The notes below the pieces were generated by a model, which had not been told where the DNA came from, searched no databases, and was given only the letters and a program-made list of their open reading frames with translations. A stretch of DNA of 64,000 nucleotides, from assembly GCA_965218945.1 (NCBI GenBank), contig OZ244718.1, positions 496,001-560,000 of the forward strand, read 5' to 3'. Positions 16,662 to 24,838 of this stretch are shown here, one piece after another. The position numbers and the translations under genes are program-made. The stretch is from DAOUJW01 sp965218945 (GTDB taxonomy: Bacteria > Chloroflexota > Dehalococcoidia > Lucifugimonadales > UBA2985). Each line of letters starts with the position of its first letter. The stretch's first letter is position 1.

Positions 16662-17021
16662 TCAGTCGCCGGTAAGCGCCGGCTCGGCGCCTGTCTCTTG
16701 ACCATCCGTGACCGCGGGCGTCTCTCTTCGCCTGCGCCGTCTTCCCCCCCACCTCCAGCCCAGCACCACCAGAAGCTCGCCGACGGCGGCGTCGCTCGCC
16801 TCGTCCCTCAATGGAACGTCCGGATGTATCTGGTAAGAATTCAGCCTGCCGACCTTGGTCTTGGTAACGTAGCCGGCGGCCTCCAGGTCACTGATTATCT
16901 TGTGGGCTGATCTCTCGGTTATGCCCACCACGTCGCCAATCTCTCTTGCGGTCCGGCCAAGGCCCCGGGCAATTACGGCCAATACAAGTCCGTGGTTGGT
17001 GATGAATGACCAATCAGGCAT
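16662..17021 (-). CDS. Small winged-helix transcriptional regulator
   Basis: 119 residues. Residues ~10-65 form a winged helix: GLVLAVIARGLGRTAREIGD, VGITERSAHKIISDLEAAGY (recognition helix), then the wing VTKTKVGRLNSYQI. It resembles MarR/ArsR-like one-domain repressors. The tail is basic (GGRRRRRRE) then acidic and low-complexity. There is no ligand domain and its target genes are unknown. It is transcribed away from the AT-rich gap at 17022-17250, which may hold its own operator. Confidence 0.7.
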   Translation of the reverse strand: MPDWSFITNHGLVLAVIARGLGRTAREIGDVVGITERSAHKIISDLEAAGYVTKTKVGRLNSYQIHPDVPLRDEASDAAVGELLVVLGWRWGGRRRRRRETPAVTDGQETGAEPALTGD

Positions 17022-17364
17022 ATAGGAAAATTCCTCTCAGAATCACCTGGAGAAATGCTTGACAAGTAACAAAAGAGAAGTATACTGAAGCAAGAAGTTC
17101 AGTTCATCTTTTGTTAACCATGCTTTATTACTCTAGCTACACCAGCCAAGTAACAGAATTCTAGGAATGTATATCATGGGTAACGTTTCTTGATAAACCA
17201 GCACAATTATTCCACATAGACGGGTCGGTGTCAAGTTTCCAGGCCCGTGCGAAATGCCGAAATTTGTTTGCAGTTATTACGTTTTTGAGTTGGGATCATC
17301 GCCAAAAGGAATCCTTGATACAGCGAACAGCGAGGCCCGGATAACATACCAGATAGGGGGCACT
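17022..17364. other. AT-rich intergenic region
   Basis: Visibly AT-richer than its surroundings. It contains the promoter at 17059-17086 and inverted arms AGGAA/TTCCT at about 17025-17036 next to the regulator's start. The rest carries no recognised gene. An open frame enters from 17254, but its upstream part has no ribosome site. Confidence 0.5.
17059..17086 (+). promoter_or_regulatory. Strong sigma-70-type promoter without a clear gene behind it
   Basis: TTGACA (17059-17064), 16 bases, then TATACT (17081-17086). It is among the best promoters in the window. The next possible coding start is about 280 bases downstream, so it may drive a small RNA or the short hypothetical gene. Confidence 0.6.
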
Positions 17365-17598
17365 ATGATGCAATATTCAACGATGTTAAAGACCAGGGAC
17401 GTCATTGGCAGGGGGGTGCCGAGAGCGCTCAAGGCCGGGCTGAGCGAGCGCAGGAGATCCCGGAACAGGAAGCGTAACGCCGGAGCGACCGACGCGGCGC
17501 ACGACGGCTGGCTTCAGAACAACGCCGGGGCCAGGTCGCAGAGCGATTTCTGGCTTCAGTTGCTGGTGGCCCGCAATATGGGTCGTCCGCCTCTCTGA
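17365..17598 (+). CDS. Hypothetical short basic protein
   Basis: 77 residues from tandem ATGs at 17365/17368, with ATAGGGGG just upstream. It is rich in Arg and Lys in the middle (SERRRSRNRKRN) and has a hydrophobic end. The frame is open upstream to 17254, but without a ribosome site. No family was recognised. Coding status is uncertain; the strong promoter at 17059 is the main argument for a transcript here. Confidence 0.35.
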   Translation: MMQYSTMLKTRDVIGRGVPRALKAGLSERRRSRNRKRNAGATDAAHDGWLQNNAGARSQSDFWLQLLVARNMGRPPL

Positions 17599-17652
17599 CG
17601 CCTCTCAGCCGGAGGTCGGCCTGTCGACGGCGCCACCGACGCTCAGGTCAGC

Positions 17653-17681
17653 TTGACGCTCCCATAGGGCTATGCTAGTAT
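17653..17681 (+). promoter_or_regulatory. ribF: Putative ribF promoter
   Basis: TTGACG (17653-17658), 17 bases, then TAGTAT (17676-17681). Transcription would begin near 17688. That leaves almost no leader before the TTG at 17693 and favours the ATG at 17738 as the start codon. Confidence 0.5.
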
Positions 17682-17737
17682 CCTAGTGCCTTTTGACTAT
17701 ATCTGGTAGAGACGCCCTAGACTGGATACGCCCTGCA

Positions 17738-18670
17738 ATGAGAGTCCATGAAGAGTTGCCGGACACGCCGCCGGACAGAAGCACCATCCTTACAATCGGC
17801 GTCTTTGATGGAGTGCACAGGGGCCATCAGCACCTCTTGAAGCGGGTAGTGGAGGAAGCCTCCAGCAAGGGGATGCTGAGCGGTGTACTTACCTTCGTCA
17901 ATCACCCCAGGTCCGTGCTCGTTCCCGACACCTGTATCAACTATATCACCTCCGTCGAGGATCGCCTGACCCTTCTGAAAGAGGCAGGCATCGATATGGT
18001 GATACCCCTGCACTTTGACATGGAGCTTTCCCGCCTCCGGGCCCACGAGTTCACAGGCCTTCTTCAAGAGCGGTTGAGAATGGCCGGCCTGGTAATGGGG
18101 TACAATTTCGCAATGGGGTACAAGAGAGAGGGCACCCCGGAGACCCTCGCGACCATTGGCAATGAGCAGGGGTTCTTCGTGAATGTCGTGGATGCCGTGT
18201 CCGTGGAGGGAGGTCGGGTCAGCAGCACCGTCATACGGGACAGCGTAACTGCAGGCGACGTCGCCGGGGCGTCCGAGCTTCTGGGCAGGCCATTCAGCCT
18301 ATGCGGCAAAGTTGTGGTCGGGGATGGCAGGGGGAGGACACTGGGCTTTCCCACCGCAAACCTGGACTACTCGGAGGACCGGCTTGCGCCCGGCAACGGA
18401 GTATACGCCACCTGGGCCTGTGTCGGGGACGACAGGTACATGGCGGCCACCAATGTGGGAGTCAGGCCCACCTTCGGCGAAAACGAGCGGATTGTGGAGG
18501 CTTTCCTCCTGGACTTTGATGGCGACCTCTACGGCAAAGACATCACCCTGGAGTTCGTTGGTCGCTTGCGGGACGAGCTTCGTTTTGAATCGGCGGAAGC
18601 CCTTGTGACCCAGATGCACGTGGACGTGGAGCAGGCGCGGGAAACCCTTAAGGGTTCCGCTGCTCGGTAA
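17738..18670 (+). CDS. ribF: Bifunctional riboflavin kinase/FMN adenylyltransferase
   Basis: 310 residues from the ATG at 17738; the open frame continues to TTG 17693. The N-terminal FAD synthetase domain has ILTIGVFDGVHRGHQHLL (HxGH-type nucleotidyl-transfer motif) and GYNFAMGYKREGT, with VSSTVIRDSV near the domain end. The C-terminal riboflavin kinase has GRGRTLGFPTANL, GVYATWACVGDDRYMAATNVGVRPTF and the acidic FLLDFDGDLYGKDITLEF. It converts riboflavin to FMN and FAD. With the later start, the HRGH motif falls near residue 28, as usual for the family. Confidence 0.93.
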   Translation: MRVHEELPDTPPDRSTILTIGVFDGVHRGHQHLLKRVVEEASSKGMLSGVLTFVNHPRSVLVPDTCINYITSVEDRLTLLKEAGIDMVIPLHFDMELSRLRAHEFTGLLQERLRMAGLVMGYNFAMGYKREGTPETLATIGNEQGFFVNVVDAVSVEGGRVSSTVIRDSVTAGDVAGASELLGRPFSLCGKVVVGDGRGRTLGFPTANLDYSEDRLAPGNGVYATWACVGDDRYMAATNVGVRPTFGENERIVEAFLLDFDGDLYGKDITLEFVGRLRDELRFESAEALVTQMHVDVEQARETLKGSAAR

Positions 18671-18709
18671 ACCTCAAACCTTACCTTTGTGTGACGCAGG
18701 CAGAGCTAC

Positions 18710-19972
18710 TTGGCTAACAGCGCAATAGACCCCAAGACCCTCCAGAGCGTGATCCGGCGCGGCGTGTCCGAGATCATCGTAGAGGAGGAGTTTGTGCGCC
18801 GCCTTCAGGAGGGCGCTCCTCTGCGCCTGAAGATGGGCTTCGATCCCAGCCGCCCGGACATTCATCTGGGCCACGCAGTGGGGCTTCGAAAGCTGCGCCA
18901 GCTTCAGGACCTGGGACACCAGGTGATCCTCATAGTCGGGGATTGGACAGCTCAGATAGGCGACCCCAGCGGCCAGTCCGTTACCAGGCCTATGCTGACT
19001 GCCGAGGAGGTGAGGGACAATGCCGAGTCCTATATGCGTCACTTCTTCAAAGTGGTGGACAAGGAGCGGACACAGACCGTCTGGCAGAGCGAGTGGTTCG
19101 GGCAGTTCACCCTTGCCAACGTCTTCGACCTGACCCGGCGCTTCACCGTGGCCCAGTTCCTGGCCAGGGACGACTTCGCCCAGCGCTTCAGGGCACAGCG
19201 TCCCATTGCCATCACGGAGCTGCTTTACCCTCTGCTCCAGGCCTACGACTCGGTGGCCATCCAGTCCGACGTGGAGTTCGGCGGCACCGACCAGAAGTTC
19301 AACCTGCTGGTGGGCCGCGACCTCCAGGGAATGATGGGGCAGACTCAACAGCAGTGCTTCACCGTGCCGATCCTGGTAGGGACGGACGGAGAGCAGAAGA
19401 TGAGCAAGAGCCTTGACAACTACATCGGCGTGGACGAACCGCCCAACGATATGTACGGCAAGGTGATGTCCATTTCGGACTCCCTGATGATGGACTACTT
19501 CTATCTGATTACTGACGTGCCCGACGAGGAGTTGGCCGAGATGCGCGGCGCGCTGGAGACCCAGTCCGTAAACCCGATGGACCTGAAGAAGCGCCTGGGA
19601 CGGGAGATTGTGGCGCAGTTCCACGACGACCAGGCAGCGACGCAGGCGGAGGCCCATTTCGTCAACACGTACCAGCTGGGAGACGCGCCGGAGGACGTGC
19701 AGAACATATCCCTGTCCAAATGGGCCTCGCAGCTGGGGCATGAGACGTCGCCGGCTGGCGATGGCAGCGACGGCATACTGCTTCCCATCGTTCCGATAAT
19801 AGTAGGGGAAGGGCTTGTCAAGAGCGCAACCGAGGCCAAGAGGCTCATTTCCCAGGGTGCGATTCACGTGGACGGAGAGAGGCTCATCGCTGATCAGGCG
19901 TCTCTCACGGTCGGCAGCCTCATAAGGATAGGGAGACACCGCTTCGCCAGGATGGTGGCAACCGAGGACTAG
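18710..19972 (+). CDS. tyrS: Tyrosyl-tRNA synthetase
   Basis: 420 residues from a TTG. The class I motifs are HLGHAVGLRKL (HIGH-like) and KMSKSLDNYIG (KMSKS). The tyrosine-pocket segment includes QSDVEFGGTDQKFNLLVGR. A C-terminal S4-like RNA-binding domain begins near GLVKSATEAKRLISQGAIHVDGE. This is the TyrZ-like subfamily. No T-box leader is visible in the 39 bases after ribF. It is probably co-transcribed with ribF. Confidence 0.95.
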   Translation: MANSAIDPKTLQSVIRRGVSEIIVEEEFVRRLQEGAPLRLKMGFDPSRPDIHLGHAVGLRKLRQLQDLGHQVILIVGDWTAQIGDPSGQSVTRPMLTAEEVRDNAESYMRHFFKVVDKERTQTVWQSEWFGQFTLANVFDLTRRFTVAQFLARDDFAQRFRAQRPIAITELLYPLLQAYDSVAIQSDVEFGGTDQKFNLLVGRDLQGMMGQTQQQCFTVPILVGTDGEQKMSKSLDNYIGVDEPPNDMYGKVMSISDSLMMDYFYLITDVPDEELAEMRGALETQSVNPMDLKKRLGREIVAQFHDDQAATQAEAHFVNTYQLGDAPEDVQNISLSKWASQLGHETSPAGDGSDGILLPIVPIIVGEGLVKSATEAKRLISQGAIHVDGERLIADQASLTVGSLIRIGRHRFARMVATED

Positions 19973-20091
19973 AAAGTGGGCCTTCAACGGACTGGGGCTG
20001 AGGGGATCCCCCGCAGTCACTGCCTTGCTGGGCCATAGAGTGTGGAGGGGATCGGACGCCGGAACATGGCAAAACTCTCTGACCCTTCACT

Positions 20092-20120
20092 TTGATACGG
20101 ATACAATAGTGTGCTAAAAT
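20092..20120 (+). promoter_or_regulatory. Promoter of the aminotransferase-serA operon
   Basis: TTGATA (20092-20097), 17 bases, then TAAAAT (20115-20120). It is about 70 bases before the start codon. No terminator is seen between tyrS and this site. Confidence 0.6.
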
Positions 20121-20192
20121 TCACAATGTAGCGAGATACGCCTCGCTCCTTCAAAGCGCACCTAACAACGAGCACAATTGCAGGAGGCCGAA

Positions 20193-21302
20193 TTGAACCT
20201 GAGAATACCTGGTCCTACACCCGTTCCTGACGATGTACTGGAGGCCATGGCCGGCCAGATGATAAATCACCGCGGCCCTGAATTTCGCGACATCAGCACC
20301 AGGATTACGGAGAACCTCAAGCGCGTGTTCCAGACCGAGCACGACGTGATGATACTCACCACGTCGGGCACCGGCGGTATGGAGGCGGCGGTGGTCAACA
20401 CCATGTCTCCCGGGGACGTGGTGCTGTCAGTTTCCATTGGCGTCTTTGGCGACCGCTTTGCCCAGATAGCGGAGACGTACGGCGCCTCTGTCATCAGGCT
20501 GACCGCCACCTGGGGCGAAGCCATCGACCCGGAGGCAGTCAGGGAGGCTCTCCAGGAGAACCCTTCGGTCAAGGCAGTCCTGGTGACCCACAACGAGACC
20601 TCAACCGGCGTAACCAACGACCTGGCCGCCATCAGCAAGGTGGTCAAGGAGTTCGACAAGCTGCTGGTGGTGGACGCCGTAAGCAGTCTCTCCTCCATCC
20701 CGTTCTGCGCCGACGAATGGGACTGTGACGTGGTGGTATCCGGGTCTCAGAAGGGATGGATGGTGCCGCCCGGACTGGCCTTTGTCAGCGTCAGCCCCAG
20801 GGGCTGGGAGGCGCACAAAGAGGCCAAGATACCGCGCTTCTACTTTGACCTCGGCAGCGCCAAGAGGTACTACGAGCGTGGCCAGACCCCCTGGACCCCC
20901 GCGGTCTCCATCTACTATGCAATGGACGTGGCCCTGGAGAAGATGATGGCGGAGGGCCTGGACAACATCTACGAGCGTCACGCCCGGCTGGCGCAGAAGA
21001 CAAGAGACGGCGCCAAGGGCTTGGGCCTGTCCCTCTTCGCCAACGAGTCCCACGCCTCAAACACCGTCACAGCGGTCAACGTGCCTGAAGGCGTAGAAGC
21101 CAGGGAGCTGGTGCAGAAGATGCAGAGCGACCACAACATCGTGCTGGCCGGCGGGCAGCAGAGCCTGGACGGGAAGATCGTTCGCGTCGGGCACCTGGGC
21201 TTTGTGAACGATGAGGATATCGACCACGTCCTGAGAGCCCTGGGAACGGTGCTCCCCAAGGTGGGGTTCCAACCCGCGGGCGCGCCTGTGCGAGGCGCGT
21301 GA
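20193..21302 (+). CDS. Class V pyridoxal-phosphate aminotransferase (alanine/serine-glyoxylate/pyruvate type)
   Basis: 369 residues. The start is set to the TTG at 20193 because AGGAGG lies 6 bases upstream; the earlier in-frame TTG at 20178 precedes that ribosome site. The fold-type I motifs are TTSGTGGMEAAVVN, VTHNETSTGVTNDL, VVDAVSSLSSIPF and the PLP lysine in VSGSQKGWMVPPG. Family members transaminate alanine, serine, glyoxylate or pyruvate. The 1-base overlap with serA suggests it serves serine metabolism, possibly in place of SerC; this is inference. Confidence 0.9.
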   Translation: MNLRIPGPTPVPDDVLEAMAGQMINHRGPEFRDISTRITENLKRVFQTEHDVMILTTSGTGGMEAAVVNTMSPGDVVLSVSIGVFGDRFAQIAETYGASVIRLTATWGEAIDPEAVREALQENPSVKAVLVTHNETSTGVTNDLAAISKVVKEFDKLLVVDAVSSLSSIPFCADEWDCDVVVSGSQKGWMVPPGLAFVSVSPRGWEAHKEAKIPRFYFDLGSAKRYYERGQTPWTPAVSIYYAMDVALEKMMAEGLDNIYERHARLAQKTRDGAKGLGLSLFANESHASNTVTAVNVPEGVEARELVQKMQSDHNIVLAGGQQSLDGKIVRVGHLGFVNDEDIDHVLRALGTVLPKVGFQPAGAPVRGA

Positions 21303-22882
21303 TGCCCAGGATACTGGTATCCGACCCAATAGACCCACAGGGAATCGAGATGCTGAGAGCCGTGGGCGAGGTGGATGTTAAGCTGGGCTTGGACCCAAAG
21401 GACCTGCTCGCCATCATCGGAGAGTATGACGCTCTGGTGGTCAGGAGCGAGACCAAGGCCACGGCGGAAATCATAGAGGTCAGCCATAAGCTGCAGGTCA
21501 TCGGGCGCGCCGGTGTCGGCGTCGACAACATAGACCTGGAGGCGGCGACCCAGAAGGGGATAGCGGTTGTGAACGCGCCCACGGGCAACACCATAGCCGC
21601 CGCCGAGCACACCATCGCCCTGATGATGGCGCTGGCCCGCAACATACCCCAGGCCAACCAGTCTCTTCGCGGCGGTGAGTGGAGGCGGAGCGCGTTCATG
21701 GGCATTGAGGTGCGCAACAAGGTGCTGGGCATCATCGGTCTGGGGAAGGTGGGCACGGAGGTTGCCCGGAGGGCGGGCGGCCTGCAGATGCTGGTGCATG
21801 GCTACGACCCCTTTGTCTCCCCAGAGCAGGCTCGACTCTTGGGCATAGAGATGGTGGAGCTGGAGCGGATATTCCGCGAGTCGGACTTCATATGCCTCCA
21901 TACGCCGCTGACCGAGTCCACCCGGGGCCTCATAAACGACGAGAGAATCGCCATGATGAAGCCCACGGCGCGCGTGCTGAACGCCGCCCGTGGCGAGCTG
22001 GTGGACGAAGACGCTCTGTTCAGGGCGGTAGAGGAGGGACGGATAGCCGGAGCTGCTCTGGATGTCTTCTCCCAGGAACCGCTCCCCCAGGACAACCCGT
22101 TGCTCAAGAACAGCAAGATTATTGTCACTCCACACCTGGGAGCCTCCACGGAGGAGGCTCAGGCGGAGGTGGCCAAGGAGGTGGCAGAGCAGGTCATCTC
22201 CGTACTTCAGGGGCAGTCGGCTCGATACACCGTCAACGCTCCTTTCGTGCTGCCGGAGTCACAGGCAATACTGGCTCCGTTCATCGAGGCGGCCTCCTAC
22301 GCCGGAAAACTGGCTTCGCAGCTTTCCGACGGTCAGTTGAGATCCATTAACCTGAGCTACGAGGGAGAGATAGCCGGCTACGACACCAACATCCTCAAGG
22401 CTGCGTGCCTGATGGGCATCCTGGGCCCCATCAGCGAGGAGAGGGTTAATCTGGTCAACGCCAACCTGATTGCATCTCAACGGGAGCTCAGAATCACGGA
22501 ACAGAAGGGACCTGCTACGGAGCAGTACGGCAGCCTTGTTACGGTAGAGATGGAGACATCCAGCGGGAAGACGGCGGTGTCAGGCTCTTACGTCAGGGGC
22601 GATACCCACATCGTGAAGATAGACGACTACTGGATAGACATAGTAGCCACGGGAGGCTACATGATGTTCACGGACCACCAGGACCGGCCCGGGATGATCG
22701 GCGCTGTGGGCACCATAACCGGCAAGCACGATATCAACATCGGCTTCATGGAGGTTGGGCGTCTGGAACCCCGCGGACGAGCCACCATGATACTGGGACT
22801 GGACGACCCGATGCCAGAGCCGGTGCTCAATGAGATAAGAGCGCTGTCCAACGTTTACCAGGTGAAGGTGGTGCAGCTCTAG
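21302..22882 (+). CDS. serA: D-3-phosphoglycerate dehydrogenase
   Basis: 526 residues from the ATG at 21302 (a GTG at 21299 is an alternative). The substrate domain starts RILVSDPIDPQG. The Rossmann motif is GIIGLGKVGTEVARR, followed by catalytic ARGELVDEDAL and VTPHLGASTEEAQ (His). A long ASB domain and a C-terminal ACT domain (MMFTDHQDRPGMIGAVGT) follow, which is the long, serine-regulated type of enzyme. It catalyses the first step of serine synthesis. The start overlaps the stop of the upstream aminotransferase gene (TGATG), indicating translational coupling. Confidence 0.96.
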   Translation: MPRILVSDPIDPQGIEMLRAVGEVDVKLGLDPKDLLAIIGEYDALVVRSETKATAEIIEVSHKLQVIGRAGVGVDNIDLEAATQKGIAVVNAPTGNTIAAAEHTIALMMALARNIPQANQSLRGGEWRRSAFMGIEVRNKVLGIIGLGKVGTEVARRAGGLQMLVHGYDPFVSPEQARLLGIEMVELERIFRESDFICLHTPLTESTRGLINDERIAMMKPTARVLNAARGELVDEDALFRAVEEGRIAGAALDVFSQEPLPQDNPLLKNSKIIVTPHLGASTEEAQAEVAKEVAEQVISVLQGQSARYTVNAPFVLPESQAILAPFIEAASYAGKLASQLSDGQLRSINLSYEGEIAGYDTNILKAACLMGILGPISEERVNLVNANLIASQRELRITEQKGPATEQYGSLVTVEMETSSGKTAVSGSYVRGDTHIVKIDDYWIDIVATGGYMMFTDHQDRPGMIGAVGTITGKHDINIGFMEVGRLEPRGRATMILGLDDPMPEPVLNEIRALSNVYQVKVVQL

Positions 22883-22899
22883 CCGGTACCACCTTCCAA

Positions 22900-22928
22900 T
22901 TGCCCTCTTCATGGCAGGTAATTACAAT
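22900..22928 (+). promoter_or_regulatory. Promoter of the ATPase-DUF4276 pair
   Basis: TTGCCC (22900-22905), 17 bases, then TACAAT (22923-22928). It leaves a leader of about 80 bases. It lies just after serA, so the pair has its own promoter. Confidence 0.5.
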
Positions 22929-23016
22929 AGGAAAAGGGACATCTCTCCCCGAAGCTGTCTTAGGGGAATTATGAGAGTAAAGTGTGCCCAGTACTTCTTG
23001 AAAGTTGTCAGTTTAG

Positions 23017-24150
23017 ATGAAACTCTTGAAACTTGCCGCCAAGAACTATCGCAGCCTTCGGGATGTCAGCGTAGAGTTCAGCAGACTCAACGTCTTTATT
23101 GGCGCGAATGCATCAGGTAAGAGCACTATTCTTGATGCCCTTCGCTTCCTGCAAGAGGGAGTCCAAACGCGGGATTTTAACATTCCCGTTTATTCTCGCG
23201 GCGGATTTCTCAACCTCGCTTGGAAGGGAGAACCTGCAAGTACCATAGAGTTGACCGTGGAGTTTGAAGATGGGGATGCCAGATTCGAATGGTCAGTCCG
23301 ATTGAATAGGACAAACTTTGATTTTAGTGTCACTGAGCGTGTTAGCGGATTGCCACTCAACTCGCCCCCTCAGAGTTTACTCAGTTCAGAAAGTGGTGAG
23401 GGATGGTGGTGGTCTGGAGAGCAGAGTAAGTCAGTCATCCTGAAACAAGAGCCAACCATATGCGCTTTGGCCGCTGCATCAGCGGACGCATCATTTCCTG
23501 CCCGTGACGTTGCGGCGTTCGTCGCTAAGTGGGGTTTTTTTGATCCAAGCCCTTTCCTTCTGCGCCGAGATTGGTTGGGCCTGGCAGGTTCAACCCGTCT
23601 CGACCCTCATGGGAGAAACCTTGGCGAAAGTTTGCACGCTCTGGGTCAATCATCTCCTGAACTCCTGGAACGAATAGTAACGGCAACCCGGGAGGTTGTA
23701 GGTCTTCCCCAGAGAATCGAACCTCGAGAGTCTGAAGACAGGGTTTATTTCGTACAGGAAGAGCCTGGGCTCCAATATCCCGTTAACCAGATGGGGGTTT
23801 CCAGTGGAACACTGCGTATGCTGGCGCTTATGACAGCCCTCTACGGAGACTTTGAGACAAAGCTTATCGGTATAGAGGAGCCGGAAAACTATATTCATCC
23901 GTCTGCTCTCTCATCATTCGTATTGCATGTACTGGACGCGCTGGACAGAGTGCAGTTTGTTGTAACCACCCACTCGCCGTTGCTGTTGGACTTCCTCAAT
24001 GAGCCTGAGGCGATGATCGTTGTGAAGCGTGACAACCAAAAAGGGACAGTCGTTTCCAGCGAGAATGATCCGGAAGGGGTACGGCGCGCTTTGGAGGAGT
24101 CGGGCTTTGGCCTTGGCGAGTACTACGAAACCAAGGGCTTTGGAGCTTAG
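23017..24150 (+). CDS. AAA-family (SMC/OLD-like) ATPase
   Basis: 377 residues. The N-terminus reads LKLAAKNYRSLRDVSVEFS, then Walker A GANASGKST (29-37). After a long insertion come the signature-like GVSSGTLRML (~260), Walker B KLIGIEEPENYIHP (~282) and the H-loop VTTHSPLLLDFL. This is the ABC-like head of the OLD/RecF/AAA_15-21 group, without a fused TOPRIM domain. The following DUF4276 gene starts 6 bases after the stop. The base composition is visibly less GC-rich than in serA and the dehydrogenase gene on either side. Such ATPase-plus-partner pairs are often phage-defence modules; here that is inference. Confidence 0.85.
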   Translation: MKLLKLAAKNYRSLRDVSVEFSRLNVFIGANASGKSTILDALRFLQEGVQTRDFNIPVYSRGGFLNLAWKGEPASTIELTVEFEDGDARFEWSVRLNRTNFDFSVTERVSGLPLNSPPQSLLSSESGEGWWWSGEQSKSVILKQEPTICALAAASADASFPARDVAAFVAKWGFFDPSPFLLRRDWLGLAGSTRLDPHGRNLGESLHALGQSSPELLERIVTATREVVGLPQRIEPRESEDRVYFVQEEPGLQYPVNQMGVSSGTLRMLALMTALYGDFETKLIGIEEPENYIHPSALSSFVLHVLDALDRVQFVVTTHSPLLLDFLNEPEAMIVVKRDNQKGTVVSSENDPEGVRRALEESGFGLGEYYETKGFGA

Positions 24151-24155
24151 GGTCA

Positions 24156-24746
24156 GTGGCGAAGTACGTTGTAGTCATAGCTTCAGGGGAGACTGAACGA
24201 CGTTCTCTTCCCCACTTGGTGTCGTATATGCAAGACGACAGTATAGAAATCAGCGTCAGCATACCTCCAAGCAACCGGAGACTGAACGTATCCATGGCTG
24301 AACGTCTAATAAAATCTTTGCTCTACCAAGGTAATCCACCTGACAAGGTAGTTATTCTCGTAGACCTTGACGGTAAGGAGCCAGAGCAGGTATTGGAGCC
24401 ATTCAGGGGGGAGCTTCCTGAAAGATTGCGCAGCGCGCCAGCAGTAAGCATTCAATACGCGTACGCGCAGAGGCATCTTGAAGCATGGTATTTTGCTGAT
24501 AACCAGAACCTGAGAGATTACTTTGGCCAGCAGGCGCTCGGACATGTAGACACCTCACAGCCAGACGACATTGAGAATCCAAAGCATCACCTGAAGAATC
24601 TACTTGGTCAGCGAATCTATACAGCATTGGTTTCTGAGGAAATTGCAAGTAACTTGGACGCTCGAGTCATCGCCCAACGGAGCCCCAGCTTCAGGGGTTT
24701 CCTGGAAGCTGTTCGGAATGGACTGCCACCTTCATCTGAAGAGTAA
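24156..24746 (+). CDS. DUF4276 family protein, partner of the ATPase
   Basis: 196 residues from a GTG. Conserved acidic points are visible: IASGETER (E12, E14), VVILVDLDGKEP (D70, D72) and YAQRHLEAWYFAD (E109). Their order resembles a TOPRIM-like nuclease core, which would make the pair functionally similar to an OLD nuclease split into two chains. DUF4276 genes commonly follow AAA ATPase genes, as here. The nuclease assignment is inferred from motifs only. Confidence 0.75.
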   Translation: MAKYVVVIASGETERRSLPHLVSYMQDDSIEISVSIPPSNRRLNVSMAERLIKSLLYQGNPPDKVVILVDLDGKEPEQVLEPFRGELPERLRSAPAVSIQYAYAQRHLEAWYFADNQNLRDYFGQQALGHVDTSQPDDIENPKHHLKNLLGQRIYTALVSEEIASNLDARVIAQRSPSFRGFLEAVRNGLPPSSEE

Positions 24747-24771
24747 GCGTTGGCTCATCTCACTCGCTTCC

Positions 24772-24800
24772 TTTACCCATACCACCGCTTGGGCTATAAT
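24772..24800 (+). promoter_or_regulatory. Promoter of the 3-hydroxyacyl-CoA dehydrogenase gene
   Basis: TTTACC (24772-24777), 17 bases, then a perfect TATAAT (24795-24800), 39 bases before the start codon. Confidence 0.55.
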
Positions 24801-24838
24801 CCTCAGAGTGCAAGCGCTTTAACGAAACGGAGGGTCTA

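Noticed and set aside
18671..18709. T-box leader for tyrS
   Set aside because: Only 39 bases separate it from ribF, too short for a T-box.
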